64,000 nucleotides of DNA from Amycolatopsis granulosa (GTDB lineage Bacteria; Actinomycetota; Actinomycetes; Mycobacteriales; Pseudonocardiaceae). The stretch is from assembly GCF_011758745.1 (NCBI RefSeq), contig NZ_JAANOV010000001.1, positions 5,456,001 through 5,520,000 of the forward strand, in the 5' to 3' direction. The notes below the pieces were generated by a model that saw only the letters and a program-made list of their open reading frames with translations, was not told the DNA's origin and searched no databases. This document shows, in pieces, positions 53,930 to 64,000 of the stretch (position 1 is its first letter; each line of letters opens with the position of its first letter). The position numbers were made by a program, and so were the translations under genes.

Positions 53930-54418
53930 TCAGTCCTCCTTGGCGGGACGCGCTTCCGGGGGCAGGACACCCCAGTCGATGAGCTGCTCGGTCAGTTCAC
54001 CGGGCGTCATGTCGTAGATGATGGCCAGCGACCGCAGGTCCTCGGTGCGGATGGACAGCACCTTGCCGTTGTAGTCGCCGCGCTGGCTCTGGATGGTGGC
54101 CGCGTAGCGGGCGAGCGGACCGACCTTTTCGGCCGGCAGCTGCTGCAGCCGCTCCAGGTTGATCACGATCTTGGTGGCGGGTTCGGCGCCGGAGGGCACA
54201 CGGCCTTCGGGCAGCAGCTCGACCACCGGCACGCCGTAGAAGTCGGCGAGCTCGGCCAGTTTCTGCACGGTCACGGCCCGGTCGCCGCGCTCGTAGGAAC
54301 CGACCACGACAGCCTTCCAGCGTCCGCCGGACTTCTGCTCGACCCCGTGCAGGGACAGGCCCTGTTGCTGGCGGATCCCGCGGAGCTTCGCCCCGAGCGC
54401 CTTGGCGTAATCGCCCAT
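53930..54418 (-). CDS. bldD: Developmental master regulator BldD
   Basis: A 162-residue BldD-type protein. The N-terminal XRE HTH is MGDYAKALGAKLRGIRQQQGLSLHGVEQKSGGRWKAVVVGSYERGDRAVTVQKLAELADFYGVPVVELLP; the C-terminal domain (residues ~90-162) has ATKIVINLERLQQLPAEKVGPLARYAATIQSQRGDYNGKVLSIRTEDLRSLAIIYDMTPGELTEQLIDWGVL. In Streptomyces this domain binds a cyclic-di-GMP tetramer through an RxD-x8-RxxD signature; the comparable region here is QSQRGDYNG with RTEDLRS. The ATG at 54418 is the family start; the frame extends upstream without similarity. BldD-like boxes lie in its promoter. Confidence 0.93.
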   Translation of the reverse strand: MGDYAKALGAKLRGIRQQQGLSLHGVEQKSGGRWKAVVVGSYERGDRAVTVQKLAELADFYGVPVVELLPEGRVPSGAEPATKIVINLERLQQLPAEKVGPLARYAATIQSQRGDYNGKVLSIRTEDLRSLAIIYDMTPGELTEQLIDWGVLPPEARPAKED

Positions 54419-54481
54419 CTGGTGGTTCTCCGTTTCCTCGCCCAGTCGGTCTGGTGGGCCGCCGGGGGACTGCCGAGTTGA

Positions 54482-54510
54482 ACACTCAGAGTAATGGTTA
54501 CGCATTGTCG
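54482..54510. promoter_or_regulatory. Two BldD-box-like sites between bldD and pyrR
   Basis: ACACTCAGAGTAA (54482-54494) fits the BldD consensus TNACNCWGNGTNA except at the first base. A weaker copy TTACGCATTGTCG (54498-54510) lies 16 bases on. They are 64-92 bases upstream of the bldD start, suiting the autorepression known for BldD. Confidence 0.6.
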
Positions 54511-54612
54511 TCACCAGGTCAAGAAGAGGATGGCCCCGGCACCACCCGGATGGCTGAACCGCACCTCCTGTTACCATCAGGTGGATTTCCTCGGTAAGCA
54601 GGAGATCGACAT

Positions 54613-54645
54613 CCTTTAAGGACCCGTCCGGTGAGGCGGGGAAGG
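54613..54645 (+). promoter_or_regulatory. PyrR-binding RNA element in the pyrR leader
   Basis: The transcript can fold as a two-part stem: CCTT (54613-54616) with AAGG (54642-54645), a purine-rich internal bulge, and CCCG (54623-54626) with CGGG (54637-54640), capped by TCCGGTGAGG, which matches the conserved PyrR-loop bases. The 3' arm includes the GAAGGAG ribosome-binding site of pyrR at 54654, so UMP-bound PyrR should block translation, as shown for Mycobacterium smegmatis. Confidence 0.72.
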
Positions 54646-54653
54646 AGTCTGCC

Positions 54654-55244
54654 GTGGCGTCACGCCCTCGTGGCGCGGCGGAGCCAGGTGGCGAGCGCGA
54701 GCTGCTCTCCGCCGGCGACGTCGCGCGCACCATCGCCCGGATGGCCCACCAGGTCATCGAGAAGACCGCCCTCGGCGGCGGCCCGGGCGCACCGCCCGTT
54801 CTCCTGGGCATCCCGACCCGGGGCACCTCGCTCGCGACCCGGCTGGCCGAGCGCATCGGCGAGTTCTCCGGCGTCGAGCCCCCCACCGGTGCCCTGGACA
54901 TCACCCTCTACCGCGACGACCTGCGCCGCCGTCCGACGCGGCCGCTCGCGGACACCACCCTGCCCGACAGCGGCATCGACGACCGGGTGGTGATCCTGGT
55001 CGACGACGTGCTGTTCTCCGGCCGGACCGTGCGCGCGGCGCTGGACGCCCTGCGTGATCACGGGCGTCCCCGGGCCGTGCAGCTCGCCGTGCTGGTCGAC
55101 CGCGGGCACCGCGAGTTCCCGATCCGCGCCGACTACGTGGGCAAGAACATCCCGACCGCACGTGCCGAGGACGTCGCCGTGCTGCTGTCCGAAGTAGACG
55201 GCCGCGACGCGGTGCTGCTGCGGGAGGGGGAAGCGAAGGCATGA
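54654..55244 (+). CDS. pyrR: Bifunctional pyr operon regulator / uracil phosphoribosyltransferase
   Basis: A 196-residue PyrR that binds pyr mRNA when UMP is high and also has uracil phosphoribosyltransferase activity. The PRPP loop is [47 protein letters not shown] and the C-terminal [23 protein letters not shown] are family blocks. GTG start at 54654 after GAAGGAG. First gene of the pyrimidine operon; overlaps pyrB by ATGA. Confidence 0.95.
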   Translation: MASRPRGAAEPGGERELLSAGDVARTIARMAHQVIEKTALGGGPGAPPVLLGIPTRGTSLATRLAERIGEFSGVEPPTGALDITLYRDDLRRRPTRPLADTTLPDSGIDDRVVILVDDVLFSGRTVRAALDALRDHGRPRAVQLAVLVDRGHREFPIRADYVGKNIPTARAEDVAVLLSEVDGRDAVLLREGEAKA

Positions 55245-56200
55245 AGCACCTGCTGGCCACCGAAAACCTCGATCCGGACCTGGCGACCGCGGTGCTGGAC
55301 ACCGCCGACGGGCTCAAGCGCACGCTGCTCGGCCGCGAGGTCCGCAAGCTGCCGACCCTGCGCGGCCGCACGGTCGTGACCATGTTCTACGAGAACTCCA
55401 CCCGCACCCGGGTCTCGTTCGAGATCGCCGGGAAGTGGATGAGCGCGGACGTGGTGAACGTCTCGGCCGGCGGCTCGTCGGTCGGCAAGGGCGAGTCGCT
55501 GCGGGACACCGCGCTGACCCTGTCCGCGGCCGGCGCCGACTGCGTCATCGTCCGCCACCCGGCCTCCGGCGCGGCCCAGCGCCTGGCCGGCTGGCTCGAG
55601 GGCACCGGCACCTCGGTCGTCAACGCCGGGGACGGCATGCACGAGCACCCCACCCAGGCGCTGCTGGACGCGGCCACCCTGCGGGACCGGCTCGGCGGGA
55701 TCAAGGACCGGCGCATCGGCATCGTCGGCGACGTCCTGCACAGCCGGGTCGCGCGCTCCAACATCCACCTGCTGTCCGCGCTGGGTGCCGAGGTGGTGCT
55801 CATCGCGCCGCCGACGCTGCTGCCGGCCGGGGTCGGCGCGCTGCCGGTGACCGTCTCGCACGACCTGGACGCCGAGCTGCCTGCCCTGGACGCGGTGATG
55901 ATGCTGCGCGTGCAGGCCGAGCGGTTGGCCGGGGCCGCCGGCCCCGGCGGCAAGTTCGCGGGGTTCTTCCCCTCTGCTCGCGAATACTCGATCGCCTACG
56001 GCCTGAACGAGGCGCGGCTGCGGCTGCTGCCCGAGCACGCGGTGGTGCTGCACCCCGGCCCGATGCTGCGCGGCATGGAGATCGCCTCCGCCGTGGCGGA
56101 CGCGCCGTCCGCGGCGATCACCGACCAGGTCCGCAACGGGGTGCACGTGCGGATGGCCGTTCTCTACCACCTGCTCGCCGGAGAGGAAGACGCGAAGTGA
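55241..56200 (+). CDS. pyrB: Aspartate carbamoyltransferase catalytic subunit
   Basis: A 319-residue transcarbamoylase joining carbamoyl phosphate and aspartate. The carbamoyl-phosphate site is [25 protein letters not shown] (STRTR) with [46 protein letters not shown] and the aspartate loop in [11 protein letters not shown] follow. No regulatory pyrI gene is present, usual for actinobacteria. ATG at 55241 overlaps pyrR; its stop overlaps pyrC by GTGA. Confidence 0.96.
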   Translation: MKHLLATENLDPDLATAVLDTADGLKRTLLGREVRKLPTLRGRTVVTMFYENSTRTRVSFEIAGKWMSADVVNVSAGGSSVGKGESLRDTALTLSAAGADCVIVRHPASGAAQRLAGWLEGTGTSVVNAGDGMHEHPTQALLDAATLRDRLGGIKDRRIGIVGDVLHSRVARSNIHLLSALGAEVVLIAPPTLLPAGVGALPVTVSHDLDAELPALDAVMMLRVQAERLAGAAGPGGKFAGFFPSAREYSIAYGLNEARLRLLPEHAVVLHPGPMLRGMEIASAVADAPSAAITDQVRNGVHVRMAVLYHLLAGEEDAK

Positions 56201-57486
56201 CCCAGGTTCTGATCAAGGGTGCCCGGCTCTACGGCGCGGGCGACCCGGTGGACGTCCTGGTCACCGGCGGCACCATCGCCGAAATCGGCGAAATCCAGGC
56301 ACCCGGGGATGCCGAGGTGATCGAGGCCGGCGGCCAGGTCCTGCTGCCCGGCTTCGTCGACCTGCACACCCACCTGCGGGAACCGGGCCGCGAGGACACC
56401 GAGACCATCGAGACCGGCTCGGCCGCGGCCGCGCTCGGCGGCTACACCGCCGTGTTCGCGATGGCCAACACCGATCCGGTGGCCGACAACGCGGTGGTGG
56501 TCGAGCACGTGTGGCGCCGCGGCCGGGAGACCGGCCTGGTCGACGTGCACCCGGTCGGCGCGGTGACCGTCGGGCTCCGCGGCGAGCGGCTCGCCGAGCT
56601 GGGCACGATGGCGAAGTCGGCGGCCGGGGTGCGGGTGTTCTCCGACGACGGCCACTGCGTGCACGACCCGCTGATCATGCGCCGGGCGCTGGAGTACTCG
56701 ACCGCACTGGACGTGGTGATCGCCCAGCACGCCGAGGAGCCCCGGCTGACCGTCGGCGCACAGGCCCACGAGGGCGAGAACGGTTCACGCCTGGGCTACG
56801 CGGGCTGGCCCGCCTCCGCCGAGGAGTCCATCGTCGCGCGCGACTGCCTGCTCGCCGAGCACGCCGGCGCGCGCCTGCACGTGTGTCACGTCTCCACCGC
56901 CGGCACCGCCGACGTGCTTCGCTGGGCGAAGGAACGGGGGACCCGGGTCTCGGCCGAGGTCACCCCGCACCACCTGCTGCTCACCGACGAGCGCCTGGCC
57001 ACCTACGACCCGGTGAACAAGGTCAACCCGCCGCTGCGGACCGGCGGCGACGTGGCGAAGCTGCGGGCCGCGCTGGCCGAGGGCGTCATCGACTGCGTCG
57101 CCACCGACCACGCCCCGCACGCGCCGCAGGACAAGGACTGCGAGTGGTCCGCGGCCCGGCCCGGCATGCTCGGCCTGCAGACCGCCCTGTCCGTGGTCGC
57201 CGCGACCATGGTGGAGACCGGGCTGCTGGACTGGCGCGGCGTGGCGAAGGTCATGAGCGAGCGGCCCGCGGAGATCGCCGGCCTGCCTGACCAGGGACGA
57301 CCGCTCGCCGTGGGCGAACCCGCCAACCTGGTGCTGGTCGACCCGGGCGCACAATGGACCGTGCGGGGGGCGGAGCTGGCCAGCCTCGCCGCCAACACCC
57401 CGTACGAGGGAATGCGGTTGCCCGCCGTGGTGACCGCGACGATGCTGCGCGGGCGGGTCACGGCCCGCGAAGGGAAGATCTGCTGA
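56197..57486 (+). CDS. pyrC: Dihydroorotase
   Basis: A 429-residue class I dihydroorotase of the amidohydrolase fold, closing carbamoyl-aspartate to dihydroorotate. Metal ligands: [41 protein letters not shown] (HxH), [20 protein letters not shown] (His) and [15 protein letters not shown] (Asp). GTG start overlaps pyrB; the stop shares a base with the next gene (TGATG), so the operon is tightly coupled. Confidence 0.96.
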   Translation: MTQVLIKGARLYGAGDPVDVLVTGGTIAEIGEIQAPGDAEVIEAGGQVLLPGFVDLHTHLREPGREDTETIETGSAAAALGGYTAVFAMANTDPVADNAVVVEHVWRRGRETGLVDVHPVGAVTVGLRGERLAELGTMAKSAAGVRVFSDDGHCVHDPLIMRRALEYSTALDVVIAQHAEEPRLTVGAQAHEGENGSRLGYAGWPASAEESIVARDCLLAEHAGARLHVCHVSTAGTADVLRWAKERGTRVSAEVTPHHLLLTDERLATYDPVNKVNPPLRTGGDVAKLRAALAEGVIDCVATDHAPHAPQDKDCEWSAARPGMLGLQTALSVVAATMVETGLLDWRGVAKVMSERPAEIAGLPDQGRPLAVGEPANLVLVDPGAQWTVRGAELASLAANTPYEGMRLPAVVTATMLRGRVTAREGKIC

Positions 57487-57992
57487 TGGACCGGTTGCTG
57501 CTCACCCTGCTGGTGATCGTCTGCTTCCTGCTCGCGCTGTGGGGGATGCGGCGGAGCTGGCGGCGCCGCGCCCGGTCGCAGAGCGCCGTGCTGCCGCCGT
57601 TCCCGCAGAAGCCGGCCGAGCCGGGGGAGGAGCTGCTGCCGGAGGCCAAGGGCCTCTACGTGAGCACCACCACCGCCGGCAACTGGCAGGACCGGATCGT
57701 CACCCGCGGGGCCGGCCTGCGCGGCCGGGCGGTCCTCCGGCTCTACCGCGCCGGGCTGGAGATCGACCGGGCCGGCGCGCCCGGGTTCTTCATCCCGCGC
57801 GAGTCCATTGTGGAGGCCGGAAGGTCGAACGCGATCGCCGGGAAGGTGATGGGCACCGACAGCCTGCTCGTCGTCCGCTGGCGGCTCGGCGACGCCGAGC
57901 TCGACACCGGATTCCGCGGCGACGACCTCGATGTTTATCCACAATGGATTCGAAGCTTGTCCGAACGAGAGATCAAGGGAGGGGCCCAGTGA
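57486..57992 (+). CDS. Membrane-anchored PH-like protein between pyrC and carA (Rv1382-like)
   Basis: A 168-residue protein with one N-terminal membrane helix ([18 protein letters not shown]), a basic stretch ([11 protein letters not shown]) and a beta-rich domain with [56 protein letters not shown], which resembles bacterial PH-like domains. Its place between pyrC and carA matches Rv1382 in M. tuberculosis. The role is unknown; coupling by TGATG and GTGA overlaps shows it is made with the pathway enzymes. Confidence 0.8.
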   Translation: MDRLLLTLLVIVCFLLALWGMRRSWRRRARSQSAVLPPFPQKPAEPGEELLPEAKGLYVSTTTAGNWQDRIVTRGAGLRGRAVLRLYRAGLEIDRAGAPGFFIPRESIVEAGRSNAIAGKVMGTDSLLVVRWRLGDAELDTGFRGDDLDVYPQWIRSLSEREIKGGAQ

Positions 57993-59118
57993 CCGTGGGC
58001 ACCAGGACACCGGCCGCATTGGTGCTGGAAGACGGGCGGGTGTTCCGCGGATCGGCCTATGGCGCCCAGGGCCACACGCTGGGCGAGGCCGTGTTCTGCA
58101 CCGGCATGACCGGCTACCAGGAGACGCTGACCGATCCGTCCTACCACCGCCAGATCGTGGTGCAGACGGCGCCGCAGATCGGCAACACCGGCTGGAACGA
58201 CGAGGACGACGAGTCCGACCGCATCTGGGTGGCCGGCTACGTCGTGCGCGACCCGGCCCGGACCCCGTCGAACTGGCGCTCCCGCCGCACCCTGGACGAG
58301 GAGCTGGCGCGCCAGGGCGTGGTCGGCATCAGCGGCGTGGACACCCGCACCCTCACCCGCCACCTGCGCGAGCAGGGCGCGATGCGGGCCGGGGTGTTCT
58401 CCGGCGACGCGCTCGGCGCCGAGGACGCGATGGTCGCGCAGGTCCTGGCGAGCCCGCCGATGAAGGGCGCCGACCTGGCCGGCGCGGTCACCACCAGGCA
58501 GCCGTACGTGGTGGCGCCGGAGGGGGAGCGGCGCTTCCGCGTGGCCGCGCTGGACCTGGGCATCAAGTCCAACACCCCGCGGCAGATGAGCCGCCGCGGG
58601 ATCGAGGTGCACGTCCTGCCCTCGACGAGCACGCTGGACGACCTGCTGGCCGTCGAGCCCGACGGGGTGTTCCTGTCCAACGGCCCGGGCGACCCCGCCA
58701 CCCAGGACCACGCGGTCGCGCTGACCGAGGAGGTCCTGCGCCGCGAGATCCCGCTGTTCGGCATCTGCTTCGGCAACCAGATCCTCGGCCGCGCGCTGGG
58801 GCTGGGCACCTACAAGATGCGCTACGGCCACCGGGGGATCAACATCCCGGTGATCGACGTGGCGACCCGGCGGGTGGCGATCACCGCGCAGAACCACGGC
58901 TTCGCCCTCGAAGGCGAGCCCGGGCAGCGGTTCGACTCGCCCTTCGGCGCCGCGCAGGTGAGCCACTACTGCCCCAACGACGACACGGTGGAGGGCGTGC
59001 GCTGCGCCGACGTGCCGGCCTTCTCGGTGCAGTACCACCCGGAGGCCGCCGCGGGCCCGCACGACGCGGCGCCGCTGTTCGACGAGTTCGTGACCCTGAT
59101 GGAGAAGAAGAGCCGCTG

Positions 59119-59119
<1 letters not shown>
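57989..59119 (+). CDS. carA: Carbamoyl-phosphate synthase small subunit
   Basis: A 376-residue glutamine amidotransferase subunit that feeds ammonia to CarB. The N-terminal CPSase domain starts [49 protein letters not shown]; the class I GATase domain has [14 protein letters not shown], the nucleophile in [16 protein letters not shown] and the His-Glu pair in [15 protein letters not shown] start overlaps the preceding gene; the stop shares a base with carB (TGATG). Confidence 0.96.
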
Positions 59120-62443
<3,324 letters not shown>

Positions 62444-62451
<8 letters not shown>

Positions 62452-62489
62452 AAGGGGCCAAGGCGTGAAGGGGGCCGTGGCGTGACGGG
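62444..62489 (+). repeat. 17-base tandem near-repeat spanning the carB stop and pyrF start
   Basis: AGGCGTGAAAGGGGCCA (62444-62460) and AGGCGTGAAGGGGGCCG (62461-62477) are followed by a partial third copy TGGCGTGACGGG (62478-62489). The GTGA in copy one holds the carB stop and the GTGA in copy three is the pyrF start. A duplication appears to have separated an ancestral carB/pyrF overlap. Confidence 0.7.
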
Positions 62490-63291
62490 CTTCGGCGCAC
62501 GCCTGGTGGCGGCGATCGCCGCGCGCGGGAACCTGTGCGCGGGGATCGACCCCCATCCGGAGCTGCTCGACGCGTGGGGCCTGGACCGGGATCCCGGCGG
62601 GCTGGAGAAGTTCGCCCTGACGGCGGTTGACGCCCTGGCGCCGGAGGTGGCCGTCGTCAAGCCCCAGTCGGCGTTCTTCGAGGCGTTCGGGCCGCCCGGC
62701 GCGGCTGTCCTGGCCCGCGTGGTGGAACACGCCCGCGACCGCGGTGCGCTGGTGCTGCTGGACGTCAAGCGGGGCGACATCGGGTCGACGATGGCCGCCT
62801 ACACGGCGGCCTACCTCGGTCCGGACGCGCCCGTCCGGGCCGACGCGATCACCGTGTCGCCCTACCTCGGGTTCGGTGCGCTGGCGCCGGCGCTGGGCAC
62901 CGGCGAGGGCCTGTTCGTGCTCGCCCGCACCTCCAACCCGGAGGCCGGCGGGCTGCAGAACGCCTTGCTGGCCAACGGCAAGACGGTCGCGCAGTCGATT
63001 GTGGACGAAGCTGCCCGGTGCAACGCCGGCGCCGCCTCGCTCGGCGACGTCGGCGTGGTCGTGGGCGCCACCATCGCCGACGGCGAACTCGACCTGACCG
63101 GGCTCAACGGACCGGTCCTGGCGCCCGGTTTCGGGGCCCAGGGCGCCACCGTGGCCGATCTTCGGCGGCTGTTCGGTCCGGACCTGCCCGGGGTGCTGCC
63201 CGCGTCGTCCAGGGACGTGCTCAGGCACGGTCCCGGCCCCGCGGCGTTGCGCGACGCGGTGCGCCGCGTCCAGGCGAGCCTGACCGGATAG
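62482..63291 (+). CDS. pyrF: Orotidine 5'-phosphate decarboxylase, type 2
   Basis: A 269-residue TIM-barrel decarboxylase making UMP, of the long mycobacterial/myxobacterial type. NLCAGIDPHPELLDAWGL, VAVVKPQSAFFEAFGPPG and the catalytic LVLLDVKRGDIGSTMAAY (Asp-Lys-Asp) are visible, then ADAITVSPYLGFGALAP and VLAPGFGAQGATV. Upstream GTG codons in the tandem repeat run into stops, so 62482 is the only fitting start. pyrD and pyrE are not in the window. Last gene of the pyrimidine operon. Confidence 0.95.
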   Translation: MTGFGARLVAAIAARGNLCAGIDPHPELLDAWGLDRDPGGLEKFALTAVDALAPEVAVVKPQSAFFEAFGPPGAAVLARVVEHARDRGALVLLDVKRGDIGSTMAAYTAAYLGPDAPVRADAITVSPYLGFGALAPALGTGEGLFVLARTSNPEAGGLQNALLANGKTVAQSIVDEAARCNAGAASLGDVGVVVGATIADGELDLTGLNGPVLAPGFGAQGATVADLRRLFGPDLPGVLPASSRDVLRHGPGPAALRDAVRRVQASLTG

Positions 63292-63338
63292 CGCCAATAT
63301 CAGGTCCCTGTCCTGGAACCGAGCGACCACCCCCCGCA

Positions 63339-63368
63339 TTGTGGCCGGTGGCGCGGGGTGGGTACCGT
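63339..63368 (+). promoter_or_regulatory. Possible housekeeping promoter for mihF
   Basis: TTGTGG (63339-63344) and TACCGT (63363-63368) are spaced by 18 bases, in the 118-base gap between pyrF and mihF, 41 bases before the GTG start. The match to -35/-10 hexamers is moderate. Confidence 0.4.
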
Positions 63369-63409
63369 CGCGTCACCCACCCAGAATTTTGAGTACTACG
63401 GAGGAAAAC

Positions 63410-63727
63410 GTGGCACTTCCCCAGCTGACCGAGGAACAGCGCAAGGCGGCGCTGGAGAAGGCCGCTGCCGCTCGTCGTGCCCGCGCTGAGCTGAAGGAGC
63501 GCCTCAAGCGAGGCGGCACCACGCTCACCGATGTGCTGAAGCAGGCCGACGAGGACGAGGTTCTCGGCAAGATGAAGGTCTCCGCCCTGCTCGAAGCCCT
63601 CCCCGGCGTCGGCAAGGTGCGCGCCCAGCAGACCATGGAGCGCCTGGAGATCGCACCGAGCCGGCGGCTGCGCGGCCTTGGTGACCGGCAGCGCAAGGCG
63701 CTGCTGGCCGAGTTCAGCGGCGAGTGA
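63410..63727 (+). CDS. mihF: Mycobacterial-type integration host factor mIHF
   Basis: A 105-residue nucleoid protein that bends DNA and, in mycobacteriophage L5, supports integration. [90 protein letters not shown] contains the helix-two-turn-helix (LPGVGKVRA) that binds DNA. GTG start at 63410 after GGAGG. It precedes gmk, with a GTGA overlap, as in M. tuberculosis (Rv1388-Rv1389). Confidence 0.96.
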   Translation: MALPQLTEEQRKAALEKAAAARRARAELKERLKRGGTTLTDVLKQADEDEVLGKMKVSALLEALPGVGKVRAQQTMERLEIAPSRRLRGLGDRQRKALLAEFSGE

Positions 63728-64000
63728 GCGACACCGGCAGCGACCGCGTCACCGGGGCCGGCGGGCATGCCGGCCCGGCGGCGCACCGTGAGCCGGTTCC
63801 GGGGCAGGCGCGACAGGGGTCCCGGAGCCGGCTCACGGTCGTCTCCGGCCCGTCCGGGGTCGGGAAGTCCAGCGTGGTCGGCGAGCTGCGCCGGCTGGAC
63901 CCGGACATCTACTTCAGCGTGTCGGTGACCACCCGGCCGCCCCGCCCCGGCGAGATCGACGGGGTGCACTACCACTTCATCGACCGCGCCGTGTTCGACA
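63724..64000 (+). CDS. gmk: Guanylate kinase (3' end off window)
   Basis: The first 92 residues of guanylate kinase, which phosphorylates GMP to GDP. Walker [16 protein letters not shown] is at about residues 42-56, followed by [25 protein letters not shown], the GMP-binding segment. About 35 residues of Gly/Pro/Arg-rich sequence precede the P-loop strand, more than in most Gmk proteins; a later start is not excluded but the GTGA overlap with mihF favours 63724. The gene continues beyond position 64,000. Confidence 0.94.
   Translation, partial: MSDTGSDRVTGAGGHAGPAAHREPVPGQARQGSRSRLTVVSGPSGVGKSSVVGELRRLDPDIYFSVSVTTRPPRPGEIDGVHYHFIDRAVFD

Overview
The window is a very GC-rich actinobacterial chromosome segment. 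Heavy use of GTG starts, dense 4-base stop/start overlaps, BldD, mIHF, a DasR-like regulator and the gene orders alaS-ruvX-mltG-aroE, aroC-aroK-aroB-aroQ-pepQ-efp-nusB and pyrR-pyrB-pyrC-carA-carB-pyrF-mihF-gmk point to an actinomycete of the Pseudonocardiaceae (Amycolatopsis-like). The genus is inference. Almost all of the DNA is coding. No rRNA, tRNA, CRISPR array, prophage or intact insertion sequence was recognised.

Positions 1-21,300 are accessory: transporters with local regulators (MFS/LysR, a divergent MarR pair), a three-gene operon with a type II NADH dehydrogenase-like flavoprotein, a glutathione peroxidase, a MarR-controlled set that looks aromatic-catabolic (metallo-beta-lactamase-fold protein, MhpA-like flavin hydroxylase, NmrA-like reductase), an HTH-only IclR-like protein coupled to a Na+/H+ antiporter with a zinc-finger tail, an aldehyde dehydrogenase, a SnoaL-like protein, an HxlR regulator facing an FMN split-barrel protein, and a GNAT acetyltransferase broken by two single-base frameshifts. 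Many of these regulators sit beside perfect palindromes that I propose as operators.

Positions 21,400-36,340 are mostly core: an SOS-box-preceded radical SAM protein, aspS, a DUF389 membrane protein, a kinase-like protein, an SGNH hydrolase, rarA, an NAD-dependent dehydrogenase, then alaS, ruvX, mltG and aroE. Between aroE and the prepilin peptidase (about 36.3-44.8 kb) lies an accessory block: a 2-hydroxyacid dehydrogenase, a serine beta-lactamase-like protein, a GlcNAc/glucose PTS set (HPr, EIIC, DasR-like GntR; EIIB, EIIA) around a dre-like site, and a Rieske lipoprotein diverging from a membrane protein/ECF sigma/anti-sigma operon. Two matching ECF-type promoters face away from each other between those last two units, the strongest candidate for a small, little-described regulatory system here.

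Positions 44,755-64,000 are core biosynthesis: prepilin peptidase, the shikimate genes aroC/K/B/Q, a GNAT-glyoxalase fusion, a beta-propeller lipoprotein, pepQ, efp and nusB; then bldD diverging, across BldD-box-like sites, from a pyrimidine operon preceded by a PyrR-type RNA element; then mihF and the start of gmk, which runs off the right edge. The leftmost gene (an MFS exporter with C-terminal Ig-like repeats) runs off the left edge.
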